Source: an uncultured Verrucomicrobiae bacterium
GTDB lineage: Bacteria; Verrucomicrobiota; Verrucomicrobiia; Limisphaerales; J093
DNA length: 64,000 nucleotides
Reading direction: 5' to 3'
Assembly: GCA_937946835.1 (NCBI GenBank)
Contig: CALFAV010000020.1
Location: forward strand, 1-64,000
In this document: in pieces, positions 22,521 through 37,237 of the stretch
Numbering within the stretch: position 1 is the stretch's first letter
How the letters are laid out: each line of letters opens with the position of its first letter
The notes under the pieces: model-generated
What the model was told of the DNA's origin: nothing
What the model saw: only the letters and a program-made list of their open reading frames with translations
Database searches by the model: none
Position numbers and translations under genes: made by a program

Positions 22521-22670
22521 GTGCTCAACCCCGTGGTTGATTCCGACCCATCAAGACATCCTCGCGGCCAACTCGATTTGGTTTTCCGCCGGAGCCGACT
22601 GTGGTGTTCACAGCCGGAAAGGAGGATTCTTGTCCGGACCGCAGCGGACCGTCCGTGAACCTGCGGTAAG

Positions 22671-26597
<3,927 letters not shown>

Positions 26598-26633
26598 TTC
26601 TGCCGCACCCGCAGCTTCCGCCCACGCACAGGT

Positions 26634-29600
26634 ATGAACACCAAAGAGACAACCCGCGAATTGCTCGGTCTCGACAAGGTGAACCAGGTGGAGTACGTGG
26701 CGATCAGCATCGCCTCGCCCGAAACCATCCGCTCCTGGTCCAAAGGGGAGGTCAAGAACCCCGAAACCATCAACTACCGCACCTTCAAACCGGAGAAGGG
26801 CGGGCTGTTCTGCGAACGCATCTTCGGCCCGGTCAAGGACTGGGAGTGCTCCTGCGGCAAGTACAAGCGCATCAAACACCGCGGCGTGGTCTGCGACCGC
26901 TGCGGGGTGGAGGTGACCCTGTCCCGGGTCCGGCGCGAGCGCATGGGGCACATTGACCTGGCCGTGCCGGTCTCGCACATCTGGTTCTTCAAGTGCATGC
27001 CCTCGCGCATCGGCCTGATGCTCGACATGACGGCCCGGGCGCTGGAACGGGTCATTTACTACGAGGATTACATGGTCGTGGACCCGGGCAACACGCCGCT
27101 GCAAAAGCACCAGTTGCTCAGCGAAAACGAGTATCGGGAGGCCCGGGAGACCTACGGCCCCGACGCTTTCGTCGCCAAGATGGGCGCCGAGGCGGTGCGG
27201 GACGCGCTCGCCCAGATTGACCTGCAGCAAAGCATCACCGAATTGCAGCAGGCCATGAGCGAGACCAAGAGCAAGCAAATCCGCAAGAAACTGGCCAAAC
27301 GGATCAAGCTTTTCCAGGGCTTCCTCCATTCCAAGACCCGTCCGGAGTGGATGATCCTGACCGTCCTGCCGGTCATTCCGCCGGACCTGCGCCCCTTGGT
27401 GCCCCTGGAAGGGGGGCGGTTTGCCACTTCCGATCTCAACGACCTGTACCGCCGCGTCATCAACCGGAACAACCGGTTGAAAAATCTGCTCCAGCTCAAG
27501 ACGCCCGAGGTCATCATCCGCAATGAAAAGCGCATGCTCCAGGAAGCGGTGGATGCGCTGTTCGACAACGGCCGCCACGGCCGGCCGGTGACCGGCGCGG
27601 GCAACCGCGCGCTCAAGTCCCTCTCCGACATGCTCAAGGGCAAGTCCGGGCGCTTCCGCCAGAATCTGCTCGGCAAGCGGGTGGACTACTCCGGCCGCTC
27701 GGTCATCGTCATTGGTCCCGAGTTGAAGGTCCACCAGTGCGGTCTGCCCAAGAAGATGGCCCTGGTGCTCTTCGAGCCCTTCATCATTCGCCGCCTCAAG
27801 GAAAAGGGCCTTGTCCACACGGTGCGCTCGGCCAAGAAACTCATCGAGCGCCAGACCACCGAGGTCTGGGATGTGCTGGAGGAGGTGACCAAGGGGCATC
27901 CGGTGCTCCTGAACCGGGCGCCCACCCTGCACCGGCTTTCCGTCCAAGCCTTCGAGCCGGTGCTCATCGAGGGCGAGGCCATTCGCATTCACCCGCTCGT
28001 CTGCACCGCTTACAACGCGGACTTCGACGGTGATCAGATGGCGGTCCATGTGCCGCTCTCGGTCGAGGCCCAGCTCGAGGCCCGCTTGCTGATGATGGCG
28101 CCCCTGAACCTCTTCAGCCCATCTTCGGGCCGCCCCATCATGACACCCACCCAGGACATCACCCTCGGGTGTTATTACCTGACCGCCGAGCCGCGCAAAC
28201 CCCGCAAGGAGGGCGAGCGGTTGCGGCTGTTTGGCAGCAAGGACGAAGTGCTCTTTGCCCACGCCGAGGGTGAACTCAAAACCCACGACCGCCTCCTGCT
28301 GGCCAATCCGGACCGGGGCCGGAAAACGATTTTCGGCGATCCCGACAAGGCCGTCATCGAAACCACTGTGGGCCGGGTCATCTTCAGTGAAATCTGGCCG
28401 CCGGAACTGGGCTTTTTCAACAAGGTGGCCGGCAAGCCGCAGCTTGGGGACATCATCTGGAGCTGCTACAAGCACTGCGGCCACGAAAAGACCATCCAGA
28501 GCCTCGACCGCCTCAAGGAGGTGGGGTTCCGCGAGGCCACCCGGGCGGGCGTGTCCATCGGCATCGAGGACATGATCATCCCGAAGGAGAAGGACCAGGA
28601 AATCAACCGGGCCTTCAAGGAAATCGCCGAGGTCGAAAAACAATACCGGCGCGGCATCATCACCCCCGGCGAGCGGTACAACAAGATCGTGGACATCTGG
28701 ACCCACTGCACGGACCAGATTGCCAACGTGATGATCCGCACCCTCGAGGCCAATCAGGGCAAGCGCGAGTACAACCCGCTTTATCTGATGGTGGACTCCG
28801 GGGCCCGCGGCAACAAGGCCCAGGTGCGCCAGCTGGCCGGTCTGCGCGGCCTCATGGCCAAACCCGACGGCTCGATCATCGAAAAACCCATTCTCGCCAA
28901 CTTCCGCGAGGGGCTCTCGGTGCTCGAGTACTTCATCTCCACTCACGGCGCCCGCAAGGGCCTGGCCGACACCGCCCTCAAGACCGCCGACTCCGGCTAC
29001 ATGACCCGCAAGCTCGTGGACGTGGCCCAGGATGTCATCATCCGCGAGGAGGACTGCGGCACCACCAACGGCATCTGGGTCAAGGCCATCGAGCAGGGCG
29101 AGGATGAAGTGGTCCGGCTGAGCGAGCGGATCATGGGCCGCTTTGCCTGCGATGACATCGTGGACCCGCACGACGCCACGCGGTTGCTGGTGCGCGCCAA
29201 CGAGTACATTGACGAGGCGAAGGCGCGCGAGATCGAAAACTCCGGCGTGGACCGCATCAAAATCCGTTCCGTCCTCACCTGCGAATCCAAACATGGGGTG
29301 TGCATCTACTGCTACGGCCTGAACCTGGCCACCGGTGCGCTCGCCAAGCTGGGCGAGGCGGTGGGCATCATCGCCGCCCAATCCATCGGCGAGCCGGGCA
29401 CCCAGTTGACGATGCGCACCTTTCACATCGGGGGCACCGCCTCGCAGGTCTTCAAGCTGCCGCAGATCAAGGCCAAGTTCGACGGCACGGTGCGTTACAA
29501 CGACATCCGCTACGTCCCCCTCCAGGACGGCAGCAACATCGTCCTGAACAAAAATGGCTCCGTGGCCATCGTGGATGGCCAGGGTCGGGAACTGGAAACC

Positions 29601-30785
29601 CACAACGTGGTCATCGGGGCCGTCATCTCCAAGCCCGACGGTGGCCGGGTCGCCAAGGGCGAGACCTTCGTGCAATGGGACCCGTACAATGTGCCGATCA
29701 TTTCGGAAAAAGCCGGGCGCATCCGGTTCCACGACATCATTGAAAACGTGACGATGAAATACGTGACCGATGAAACCACCGGCCAGGAGTCCATGGTGGT
29801 CATCGAGCACAAGGAGGACCTGCATCCGCAAATCCTGGTCGAAGACGAAAAGACCGGGACCCTCGCCAGTTATCCCATCCCTTCCGGGGCCCACATCACG
29901 GTCATCGAAGATGACCGGATTTTGCCCGGGGCGCTGCTGGCCAAGACCCCGCGGCGCACCGTCAAGACCAAGGACATCACCGGCGGTCTGCCGCGCGTGG
30001 CCGAATTGTTCGAGGCGCGCCGTCCAAAGGATGCCGCCGAGATCGCGCGGATCGCCGGCATTGTGGACTTCGGTCCCACCGTGCGGGGCAAGCGCTGCAT
30101 CATCATCCGCGATCCCCAGACCGGGCAGGAGGAGGAGCACCTCATCCCCATCGGCAAGCACGTCATCGTCTTCAAGGGCGACCGGGTGGACAAGGGCCAG
30201 CAGCTCACCGAGGGCTCGGTGGTCCCGCACGAGATTCTGGAGGTGAGCGGGGCGCAGGAATTGCAGGCCCGCCTGGTGAGCGAAATTCAGGAGGTGTACC
30301 GCCTGCAGGGGGTCACCATCAACGACAAGCACATCGAGATCATCATCCGCCAGATGCTGCGCAAGGTGCGCATCACCGATCCCGGCGACACCACCTTCCT
30401 CTGGGGCGAGCAGGTGGACAAGCTCGCGTTCGAGGAGGAGAACAAACGCGTCGAGGATAAAGGCGGCAAGGCGGCCGAGGCCCAGCCCGTGTTGTTGGGT
30501 ATCACCAAGGCCTCGCTGGAGACCGAAAGCTTCCTCAGCGCCGCCTCCTTCCAGGACACCACCCGCGTGCTCACCGAGGCGGCCACAATGGGCAAGGTGG
30601 ACTACCTGCGCGGCTTCAAGGAAAACGTCATCATGGGCCACATCATCCCGGCGGGCACCGGTTACGTGGCGCACCGCAACATCCGGGTCAAGCCCCTGGT
30701 GGAATTGCCCGTCGAGGAGGAGCCCGCGGCGGCTGAACCGGCAGAGCCCACCGATCTGCTGGCTGGCGAGGTCGCGCCAAGCTGA
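26634..30785 (+). CDS. rpoC: DNA-directed RNA polymerase subunit beta'
   Basis: 1383 aa; [17 protein letters not shown]. Confidence 0.98.
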   Translation: MNTKETTRELLGLDKVNQVEYVAISIASPETIRSWSKGEVKNPETINYRTFKPEKGGLFCERIFGPVKDWECSCGKYKRIKHRGVVCDRCGVEVTLSRVRRERMGHIDLAVPVSHIWFFKCMPSRIGLMLDMTARALERVIYYEDYMVVDPGNTPLQKHQLLSENEYREARETYGPDAFVAKMGAEAVRDALAQIDLQQSITELQQAMSETKSKQIRKKLAKRIKLFQGFLHSKTRPEWMILTVLPVIPPDLRPLVPLEGGRFATSDLNDLYRRVINRNNRLKNLLQLKTPEVIIRNEKRMLQEAVDALFDNGRHGRPVTGAGNRALKSLSDMLKGKSGRFRQNLLGKRVDYSGRSVIVIGPELKVHQCGLPKKMALVLFEPFIIRRLKEKGLVHTVRSAKKLIERQTTEVWDVLEEVTKGHPVLLNRAPTLHRLSVQAFEPVLIEGEAIRIHPLVCTAYNADFDGDQMAVHVPLSVEAQLEARLLMMAPLNLFSPSSGRPIMTPTQDITLGCYYLTAEPRKPRKEGERLRLFGSKDEVLFAHAEGELKTHDRLLLANPDRGRKTIFGDPDKAVIETTVGRVIFSEIWPPELGFFNKVAGKPQLGDIIWSCYKHCGHEKTIQSLDRLKEVGFREATRAGVSIGIEDMIIPKEKDQEINRAFKEIAEVEKQYRRGIITPGERYNKIVDIWTHCTDQIANVMIRTLEANQGKREYNPLYLMVDSGARGNKAQVRQLAGLRGLMAKPDGSIIEKPILANFREGLSVLEYFISTHGARKGLADTALKTADSGYMTRKLVDVAQDVIIREEDCGTTNGIWVKAIEQGEDEVVRLSERIMGRFACDDIVDPHDATRLLVRANEYIDEAKAREIENSGVDRIKIRSVLTCESKHGVCIYCYGLNLATGALAKLGEAVGIIAAQSIGEPGTQLTMRTFHIGGTASQVFKLPQIKAKFDGTVRYNDIRYVPLQDGSNIVLNKNGSVAIVDGQGRELETHNVVIGAVISKPDGGRVAKGETFVQWDPYNVPIISEKAGRIRFHDIIENVTMKYVTDETTGQESMVVIEHKEDLHPQILVEDEKTGTLASYPIPSGAHITVIEDDRILPGALLAKTPRRTVKTKDITGGLPRVAELFEARRPKDAAEIARIAGIVDFGPTVRGKRCIIIRDPQTGQEEEHLIPIGKHVIVFKGDRVDKGQQLTEGSVVPHEILEVSGAQELQARLVSEIQEVYRLQGVTINDKHIEIIIRQMLRKVRITDPGDTTFLWGEQVDKLAFEEENKRVEDKGGKAAEAQPVLLGITKASLETESFLSAASFQDTTRVLTEAATMGKVDYLRGFKENVIMGHIIPAGTGYVAHRNIRVKPLVELPVEEEPAAAEPAEPTDLLAGEVAPS

Positions 30786-30808
30786 TCGCGACGGTCGAAA
30801 CTCTTCCC

Positions 30809-30837
30809 AAGCCGGCCTCTTGGCCGGCTTTTTTATT
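30809..30837 (+). terminator. Intrinsic terminator downstream of rpoC
   Basis: AAGCCGGCC-TCTT-GGCCGGCTT followed by TTTTATTTT. Confidence 0.88.
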
Positions 30838-30923
30838 TTCGGCCTAGCCGACACCGAAAGCCAGGGTTCGTGGGCAGGGAAGCTCGCCGCACGAAATGCT
30901 TCTGTGCCGACAGCGGAGGGGAA

Positions 30924-31275
30924 TGGTGGAGGCGAGGGGAGTCGAACCCCTGTCCCTGAAACGCGCCCCAGTCGCGACTACATGCTTAGCCGGAGGTTCG
31001 TCTCGGCTGCGGGAACGCCCCCCGGCGTGCTTCCCCGCAACCCAGTCGGCATGAAATTTGTCGGGCGGTCCCGCGCCGACCCCGGCACCGCCTCTGCCTG
31101 CTGTGGCGTTCAGCCGGCGTAGCAGGCGTCCACCGGTGAACGTCGCGGCAGTTTAGGCCGCGAGAGCCAACTCTTCGTTAGCAGTTTTGGTTGATGCGAT
31201 GTTTTACGAGGCCCACGCATCGTCCTCGGCATGCCGCTTCTGGCACACATCCCAGGTCGAAACCGGTGCGCCCCC
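30924..31275 (-). ncRNA. ssrA: Transfer-messenger RNA (one-piece tmRNA)
   Basis: Reverse complement begins GGGGGCGCACCGGTTTCGAC and ends GGGGTTCGACTCCCCTCGCCTCCACCA; acceptor arm GGGGGCG/CGCCTCC; internal tag frame ending ANEELALAA-TAA. Confidence 0.93.
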
Positions 31276-31346
31276 GAAGCTGATTTAACAATGGACACGG
31301 GCAATCTCGCCGTCAAGTCCCCAGATTGGCCGGGTGGGCCGACCAA

Positions 31347-31377
31347 CAAAAAAACCGGCCGCTCGTGGCGGCCGGTC
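31347..31377 (-). terminator. Intrinsic terminator for the PEP-CTERM gene
   Basis: Minus strand ACCGGCCGC-CACGA-GCGGCCGGT followed by a T-tract. Confidence 0.8.
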
Positions 31378-31402
31378 GGAAGGAAGGCCATTCACCCCGG
31401 AT

Positions 31403-32491
31403 TCAACGGCGTCGCCCCAACCACAAGGCCAAGCCGCCCAATCCGAGCAGGGCCAGCGGGGCCGGCTCCGGGATGACCTGAAACGCCATGATGCCGTTGT
31501 TCGGGCTGACGACGAACAACAGCGAACCGTCCGGCGAAAAGTCCAGATTGCCCACGCCGTTGCCGTTGGCGTTTTGCGTGGGCAGCGGCTCGGAGTCAAT
31601 CGGGTCAAACGTGCCGCCATCCACAAACTGGGAAGCGTCGTAGAGGTTCACCCGCTGTTCCCCGACGGTGGAGCGGAAGGTCAGGGTGGCCAGGAGATTG
31701 TTGGCGGGGCTAAAGGCGTTCGGCCCCGTGGTGCCTGCGATGGGATTCAAGGTGTAGGTTTCCACCTGAGCCCCGGTGCCGGCAAACGGGTCGTAGTTGA
31801 TGCGGCGCAGCGTGTTGTTCTGGTCGGCGTAAATCCAGAAGCCGGAGCCGAAGGACAGGCCCAGCCGCATGTCGCCGTCACCAACCCCGCTGACGACGAT
31901 TCCCTGGGCGTCGAAGGTGTCTCCATCATCAAACGAAGCCAGGTGGGCCAGGATGTTGTCGAAATTGCCCGAGGTTCCTCCCGCGGTAGCGATTACTTCA
32001 ATCATAGCGCTGGAGGTGCGGACGCGGAGGGTGTCTCCGAAGCGATACGTACCGCCGGCGGGGTCCCCGTTGTAAACCAGCCGGGGAGCCGAAGCCTCCG
32101 AGGCCCACTGGTACACCTTGAACGGGTTGGTGCTGGAACTGACGGTCAGGTTGGCAGCGTAGATCTGCCCGTTGTCTCCCACGTCAATCATGTTGATGGG
32201 GAAAGTGCCGCCAGACACCCCGGTCAGGTCCATCGTGCCCACATAGCCGCCGGTGGCGGCATCCAGCACAATAATTTTGGGACTTTCGTTCCGGCTCACC
32301 ACCAGCACGTGCCCGGTGAAGGGGTTGTAGGCCAGCCCGCGCTCGGTGTGGGAGCCGGCGCCGCCCAAGGTCACCCCGGGAGCCAGCGTGGTGCCCGGGG
32401 CAATGTTCCACAGGGGCTCCAGCGCGGGCTGCCCCAGCGCGATGCCACCGGCGCTCAAGACCAACAAGGGAAGGACTTGCTTGGGATTCAT
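31403..32491 (-). CDS. PEP-CTERM sorting-domain protein
   Basis: N-terminal signal; C-terminus VIPEPAPLALLGLGGLALWLGRRR. Confidence 0.88.
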   Translation of the reverse strand: MNPKQVLPLLVLSAGGIALGQPALEPLWNIAPGTTLAPGVTLGGAGSHTERGLAYNPFTGHVLVVSRNESPKIIVLDAATGGYVGTMDLTGVSGGTFPINMIDVGDNGQIYAANLTVSSSTNPFKVYQWASEASAPRLVYNGDPAGGTYRFGDTLRVRTSSAMIEVIATAGGTSGNFDNILAHLASFDDGDTFDAQGIVVSGVGDGDMRLGLSFGSGFWIYADQNNTLRRINYDPFAGTGAQVETYTLNPIAGTTGPNAFSPANNLLATLTFRSTVGEQRVNLYDASQFVDGGTFDPIDSEPLPTQNANGNGVGNLDFSPDGSLLFVVSPNNGIMAFQVIPEPAPLALLGLGGLALWLGRRR

Positions 32492-32719
32492 AAAACCGCG
32501 GCTAGGAAATTCGCAGTTGGTTCGGGCGTCAACCCTTTTTTTGCTGTGGAGCCTGATTTTTACACTCGCCGCAGGGCAGGACAACCAACGGGGACTGATG
32601 GCCCGGCGCAAAGCTGTGGGAGGTGCAGGAAGCCCGGACGCCGGCCGTCGTTACCGCCCGGTGTACCCCGGTCTGGTCGTGAACCCACCGCCACCGGCAC
32701 GACCAGGTCCGGCCGGGTC

Positions 32720-33619
32720 TCAGCATCCGAACACTTGGCGTACGAATTCCCGGCTGCGGCGGTGGTTTTCTTCCACGCTGCGGGTGACGCGCGTGCCTTC
32801 TTCCAGGGCCAGCTCAACGGCGTACACCGGCGCCAGTTGCCGCTCGCGGGCGAACCGGGCGATTTCCACGTAGTCAATGTCGCCGGTGTCGAGGTCTTCC
32901 CACCAGACCCCGTTGCGGCTTTGGCGCAGGTGCCAGGAAACCACGCGCTCCCCGTAGGCGCGCAGGGCCTCGAGGGGCGGCAGACCGCCGCGGTACATCC
33001 AGTGGACGTCAATGTTGAAGCCCACCACCTCGGCCGGGGTGTGGCGGAAGTTGAAGTGAAATTCCCGGGCCTGCTCGGCCAGTTCCGGGGTGTGGTGGTG
33101 GATGCCCAGCTTCAGCCCCAGGGCGTTCAAGCCCTGCCCCAGCTCGGTCAGCGCCGCCGCCTGGCGCTCAAGCTCGGCCTCGGTCTTGGCGCGGCCGATC
33201 GGGTCCGGATTGCAGTTGAGGATGCGGAAGCCCGCCTCGCGCGCCGCTTGCGCGGCCCGGAGCAGGCGCTGAACGACCTCTCCGGCCTTTTCGTCGTGGA
33301 GCCGCCCGCCCGTGTAAAGGGTCACGGGCTGAAGGCCGTTGGCGCGGAGGCGCTCGGCGAAGCGCCCGTTGGCTTCCGGCCGGTCCACGTCCAGAAACCC
33401 TTCGGCGAAGTCATAGCCCGCCTCCCGCAACGCGGAGAGCACCTCGTCCAGATGCTCGTTGAGATTTTTGCCCGCGCGCTGGTAGTACTGGCCCCAGCCG
33501 TAGAGCTGCGAGCCCACCAGCGGCCGGGGGGCAGGCGCCCCGGCCCGGGCGGCCGCGGCCAGGGCCGTGGACACGCCGGTGGTGAGACGGCGCAGGAAGT
33601 CCCGTCGGGAGGTTGCCAT
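32720..33619 (-). CDS. Tat-type sugar phosphate isomerase/epimerase
   Basis: MATSRRDFLRRLTTGVSTALAAAARA Tat signal; TIM-barrel pattern with GIHHHTPE and NIDVHWMYRGG. Confidence 0.75.
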   Translation of the reverse strand: MATSRRDFLRRLTTGVSTALAAAARAGAPAPRPLVGSQLYGWGQYYQRAGKNLNEHLDEVLSALREAGYDFAEGFLDVDRPEANGRFAERLRANGLQPVTLYTGGRLHDEKAGEVVQRLLRAAQAAREAGFRILNCNPDPIGRAKTEAELERQAAALTELGQGLNALGLKLGIHHHTPELAEQAREFHFNFRHTPAEVVGFNIDVHWMYRGGLPPLEALRAYGERVVSWHLRQSRNGVWWEDLDTGDIDYVEIARFARERQLAPVYAVELALEEGTRVTRSVEENHRRSREFVRQVFGC

Positions 33620-33742
33620 GCGCTCGGCCTACCACGAAGCCGCCGCGCCGGCAACCCGCAACCCCCCGCCGGCCCGCGCGGCGCCCGGCCCCGGGAAAAC
33701 AGTTGTCAGCGGCCGGCCGCTTCGTAGCCTGCACGGCAGCGG

Positions 33743-34429
33743 ATGAAGACCTTTGCCGAACTGGGTTTTCCCGGGCGCCTGATCGCCGTCGAGGGGATTG
33801 ACGGCTCGGGCAAGAGCACCCAGGTGCACTTGTTGCAGTGCTGGCTGGAACAACTGCAGTTAAAGGTCTTCCTGAGCGAGTGGAACTCCTCCGAGCTGGT
33901 CAAAAGCGCCACCTCCCGCGGCAAGAAGACCCATCTGTTGACCCCCACCACCTTCAGCCTGATCCACGCCACGGACTTTGCCGACCGCTACGAGCGCCAG
34001 CTCCTGCCCTTGCTGCGCGCCGGGTACCTGGTGCTGTGCGATCGGTACATCTTCACCGCCTTTGCCCGGGACGTGGTCCGCGGCTGCCCGCCGGACTGGG
34101 TGCGCGGGCTGTACGGCTTCGCCGCGCTGCCGGACCTGGTGTTTTTCTTCAAGGCCCACCTCGAGGTGTCCCTGCAGCGCATCCTCCAGGGGCGGGAAGA
34201 GCTGAAGTATTTCGAGGCGGGCATGGACCTGCGCCTGTCGTCCGACCCGGTGGAAAGCTACCGCATTTTCCAGGGCCGCCTGCTGGAGCAATACCTGGCC
34301 ATGTCGGCCGAGTTCAAATTTTACGAGGTGGACGCCAACCAACCGGTCGAAGCCAGCCAGCGCGTGGTGCGCCAGATCGTGGCCGACCGGATCCCCTTCA
34401 AACAATTCGCCGCCACCGCGCGTCCCTGA
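33743..34429 (+). CDS. tmk: Thymidylate kinase-like protein, copy 1
   Basis: IAVEGIDGSGKSTQ Walker A; VLCDRYIFTAFARDVVRG. Confidence 0.8.
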   Translation: MKTFAELGFPGRLIAVEGIDGSGKSTQVHLLQCWLEQLQLKVFLSEWNSSELVKSATSRGKKTHLLTPTTFSLIHATDFADRYERQLLPLLRAGYLVLCDRYIFTAFARDVVRGCPPDWVRGLYGFAALPDLVFFFKAHLEVSLQRILQGREELKYFEAGMDLRLSSDPVESYRIFQGRLLEQYLAMSAEFKFYEVDANQPVEASQRVVRQIVADRIPFKQFAATARP

Positions 34430-34434
34430 CGGCC

Positions 34435-35208
34435 ATGCCGCGCACCGCCACCCATTCCCCGCGTTGTGCCGCGCCCGCCCCGGCCGGGCTGCCCGGGTTG
34501 AATGTGCGGGTGCCCCGGCCGCATCCCAAGCGCTTTTACGGCCACGGCATTCCCGGCGTGGACCCGGCCACATTGACCGGCCGGCTCATTGTGGTGGAGG
34601 GAGCGGACGGCTCGGGGCGTTCCACCCAGATCGCCCGCCTGGTGCAATGGCTCGAAAGCCAGGGCCATCCCACCGTGCAGGTGGGGTTGAAGCGTTCCAC
34701 GCTCGTGGCCGAGGAGCTGGAGCGTGCCCAGCAGGGCAACATCCTCAGTCACACCACCCTGAGCCTGTTTTACGCCACCGACTTCGCCGACCAGCTCGAA
34801 AACGTCATGCTGCCCGCCCTGCGGGCCGGGTTCATGGTCCTGGCCGACCGGTACATTTACACCCTCATGGCCCGGGACCTGGTCCGCGGTTCGGACGAGG
34901 CGTGGTTGCGCAACCTGTACGGCATCGCGCTGGTGCCCGACGCGGTCTTTTACCTGGAGGTGCCGCCGGAGGAACTGGTCCAGCGCACCTTCGCCAAGAG
35001 CCACGCCCTCGATTACTGGGAAAGCGGCATGGACCTGGGCCTGGCCCGGGACATGTTCGACAGCTTCATCCGGTACCAGCAACTGATGGCCCAGACCTTT
35101 CGGCGCCTGCAAAAAATCTACAACTTCACCATCGTGGACGGCACCCGGTCCATCGAGGCCATCAACGCCGAACTGCGGCAGAAGATTGAAAAACTCCTGG
35201 CAGAGTGA
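34435..35208 (+). CDS. Thymidylate kinase-like protein, copy 2 (atypical Walker A)
   Basis: IVVEGADGSGRSTQ (Arg for Lys), VLADRYIYTLMARDLVRG; 5 nt after copy 1. Confidence 0.78.
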   Translation: MPRTATHSPRCAAPAPAGLPGLNVRVPRPHPKRFYGHGIPGVDPATLTGRLIVVEGADGSGRSTQIARLVQWLESQGHPTVQVGLKRSTLVAEELERAQQGNILSHTTLSLFYATDFADQLENVMLPALRAGFMVLADRYIYTLMARDLVRGSDEAWLRNLYGIALVPDAVFYLEVPPEELVQRTFAKSHALDYWESGMDLGLARDMFDSFIRYQQLMAQTFRRLQKIYNFTIVDGTRSIEAINAELRQKIEKLLAE

Positions 35209-35239
35209 CCGACCCGTCCGGGGACCCCCTCGCAAGCAC

Positions 35240-36226
35240 ATGGCCGACACCACCAAAGACCGGGAATACCTCATGGGCGTGGACCTCGGCGGGACCAAAA
35301 TCCTCGCCGGGGTGTTTGACGACAAACTCGAGTGCCTGGGCCGGGCCAAGAAGAGCACCAAGGCGCAGCGCGGGGCCGACGTCGTGGTCGAGCGCGTGGC
35401 CGCCACCGTGCTCGAGGCCATTGACGAGTGTGACCTCCAGCCCAAACAAATCCGCGGCCTGGGTCTGGGCGCACCCGGCGCTTGCGATCCCGAGACCGGC
35501 ACCGTGATCTTCGCCCCCAACCTGGCCTGGAAAAACTACCCCCTCAAAAAGGAGCTCGAAAAACGCCTGCCCTTTCCGGTCTTCGTCGAAAACGATTGCA
35601 ACATCCAGACCCTCGGCGTGTACGAAAAGGAACTCAAGGGCAAGCCCCGCCACCTGGTCGGCATCTTCCTGGGCACGGGCATCGGCGCGGGAATCATCCT
35701 CGACGGCAAGCTCTACCGGGGCTTCAACCGCACGGCGGGCGAAATCGGGCACATGGTCCTCGAGGTGGGCGGCCCCAAATGCGGCTGTGGCAACAAGGGC
35801 TGCTTCGAGGCCCTGGCCAGCCGCACGGCCATCTTCAAGCGCCTGGAGGCCGCCCTCAGGGACGGCCACAAAACCGTCCTCACCGAAATGCTGGGCGCGA
35901 ACCTCGAGGACCTCCGCAGTGGCGACCTCCGCAAGGCCATCAAGCGCGGGGACAAACTGGTCGAACGCATCGTCGAGGAGGCCGCCGAGTACACCGGCAT
36001 CGCCGTGGCCAACATCATCAACCTCCTCAACCCCGAGGTCATCGTCCTCGGGGGTGGCGTCATGGATGCGCTCGAGGACGAGATGCTCGCCATCATCATC
36101 GAAACCGCCCGCGACTACGCCATGAACGGCACCGCCGAGGGCATTGAAATCCTCGCCAGCCGGCTGGGCGACGAGGCGGGCATCACCGGCGGGGCGGTCC
36201 TCGCCCGCCGCGAAACCAGAAAGTAG
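35240..36226 (+). CDS. ROK-family sugar kinase (glucokinase-like)
   Basis: MGVDLGGTKILAGVFD, GTGIGAGIILDG, CGCGNKGCFEALAS zinc motif. Confidence 0.87.
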   Translation: MADTTKDREYLMGVDLGGTKILAGVFDDKLECLGRAKKSTKAQRGADVVVERVAATVLEAIDECDLQPKQIRGLGLGAPGACDPETGTVIFAPNLAWKNYPLKKELEKRLPFPVFVENDCNIQTLGVYEKELKGKPRHLVGIFLGTGIGAGIILDGKLYRGFNRTAGEIGHMVLEVGGPKCGCGNKGCFEALASRTAIFKRLEAALRDGHKTVLTEMLGANLEDLRSGDLRKAIKRGDKLVERIVEEAAEYTGIAVANIINLLNPEVIVLGGGVMDALEDEMLAIIIETARDYAMNGTAEGIEILASRLGDEAGITGGAVLARRETRK

Positions 36227-36240
36227 CCCCCCGCCCCGCC

Positions 36241-37221
36241 ATGGCCGTTCCGGAGGCCGGTCCCTTCCCGGTGCGCCGCGCCGTGGTGGAGATCGGCACC
36301 AACTCGGTCAAACTCCTGGTGGGCGACGTCCGTGGCGGCGAAGTGGAGCCCGTTCTGGAACTGAGCCGCCAAACCCGCCTGGGCCGCGGCTTTTATCCCC
36401 ACCGCCAACTTCAGCCCGGCCCCGTGAACGAAACGGCGGCGGCCGTCGCGGCCTTTTGCCGCCGCGCGCGCGACGCGGGGGCAACGGCGGTGCGCGCCCT
36501 GGCCACCAGCGCGGCCCGGGAAGCCCTCAACCCGGAACGGTTGCTCGAAGCCGTGCGCGCGGCCGCGGGGCTGGAGGTGGAAATCATCACCGGCGAGCTG
36601 GAGGCACGCTGGGGGTTTGCGGGGGTGACTTCCGATCCGCGTTGGCGAGACCATGCCCTGTTGCTGCTGGACGTGGGCGGCGGCAGCACCGAATTCACCC
36701 TGGGTCGCGGTGGGGACCTGCGTTTTCACGGGAGCCTCCCGCTGGGCGCGGTCCGGTTGCTGGAGGAACTGGCGCCGCCGGACCCGCCCGGCCCGGCGGG
36801 GCTGGCGCGCGCCCGCCGCCGCGTGGGGGAATTTCTCGAATCGCAACTGGCGGGGGAGTTGCGCCCACGGTTGGCAGCGTTTGCACCGGGGACCGTGAGC
36901 CTGACGGGCATCGGCGGTACGGCCACCGTGCTGGTCATGATGGCCCGGGGGCTGACCCGCTTTGAGCGCACCGCGGTGGACGGTTACCGGCTCCGTCGCG
37001 ACGACCTCACCGGTTGGCTGGAACGGCTCTGGGCGTTGCCGCTGGCCCGGCGCCGGCAAATCCCCGGGTTGCCGCCCGAACGCGCCGACGTGATCCTCAC
37101 CGGCGTGCTCATTTACGACGCCGTGATGTCCTGCTTCGGCTTTGCCGTTCTGGGCGTGAGCACCCGTGGCCTGCGCCACGCCGCCCTGGTGGAATGGCCC
37201 GGGAGCGGCCCGGTGCCGTGA
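36241..37221 (+). CDS. Ppx/GppA-family phosphatase
   Basis: VVEIGTNSVKLLVGD, LLLDVGGGSTEFTLG, SLTGIGGTATVL. Confidence 0.87.
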   Translation: MAVPEAGPFPVRRAVVEIGTNSVKLLVGDVRGGEVEPVLELSRQTRLGRGFYPHRQLQPGPVNETAAAVAAFCRRARDAGATAVRALATSAAREALNPERLLEAVRAAAGLEVEIITGELEARWGFAGVTSDPRWRDHALLLLDVGGGSTEFTLGRGGDLRFHGSLPLGAVRLLEELAPPDPPGPAGLARARRRVGEFLESQLAGELRPRLAAFAPGTVSLTGIGGTATVLVMMARGLTRFERTAVDGYRLRRDDLTGWLERLWALPLARRRQIPGLPPERADVILTGVLIYDAVMSCFGFAVLGVSTRGLRHAALVEWPGSGPVP

Positions 37222-37237
37222 ACCGCCGCCCGGCGGT

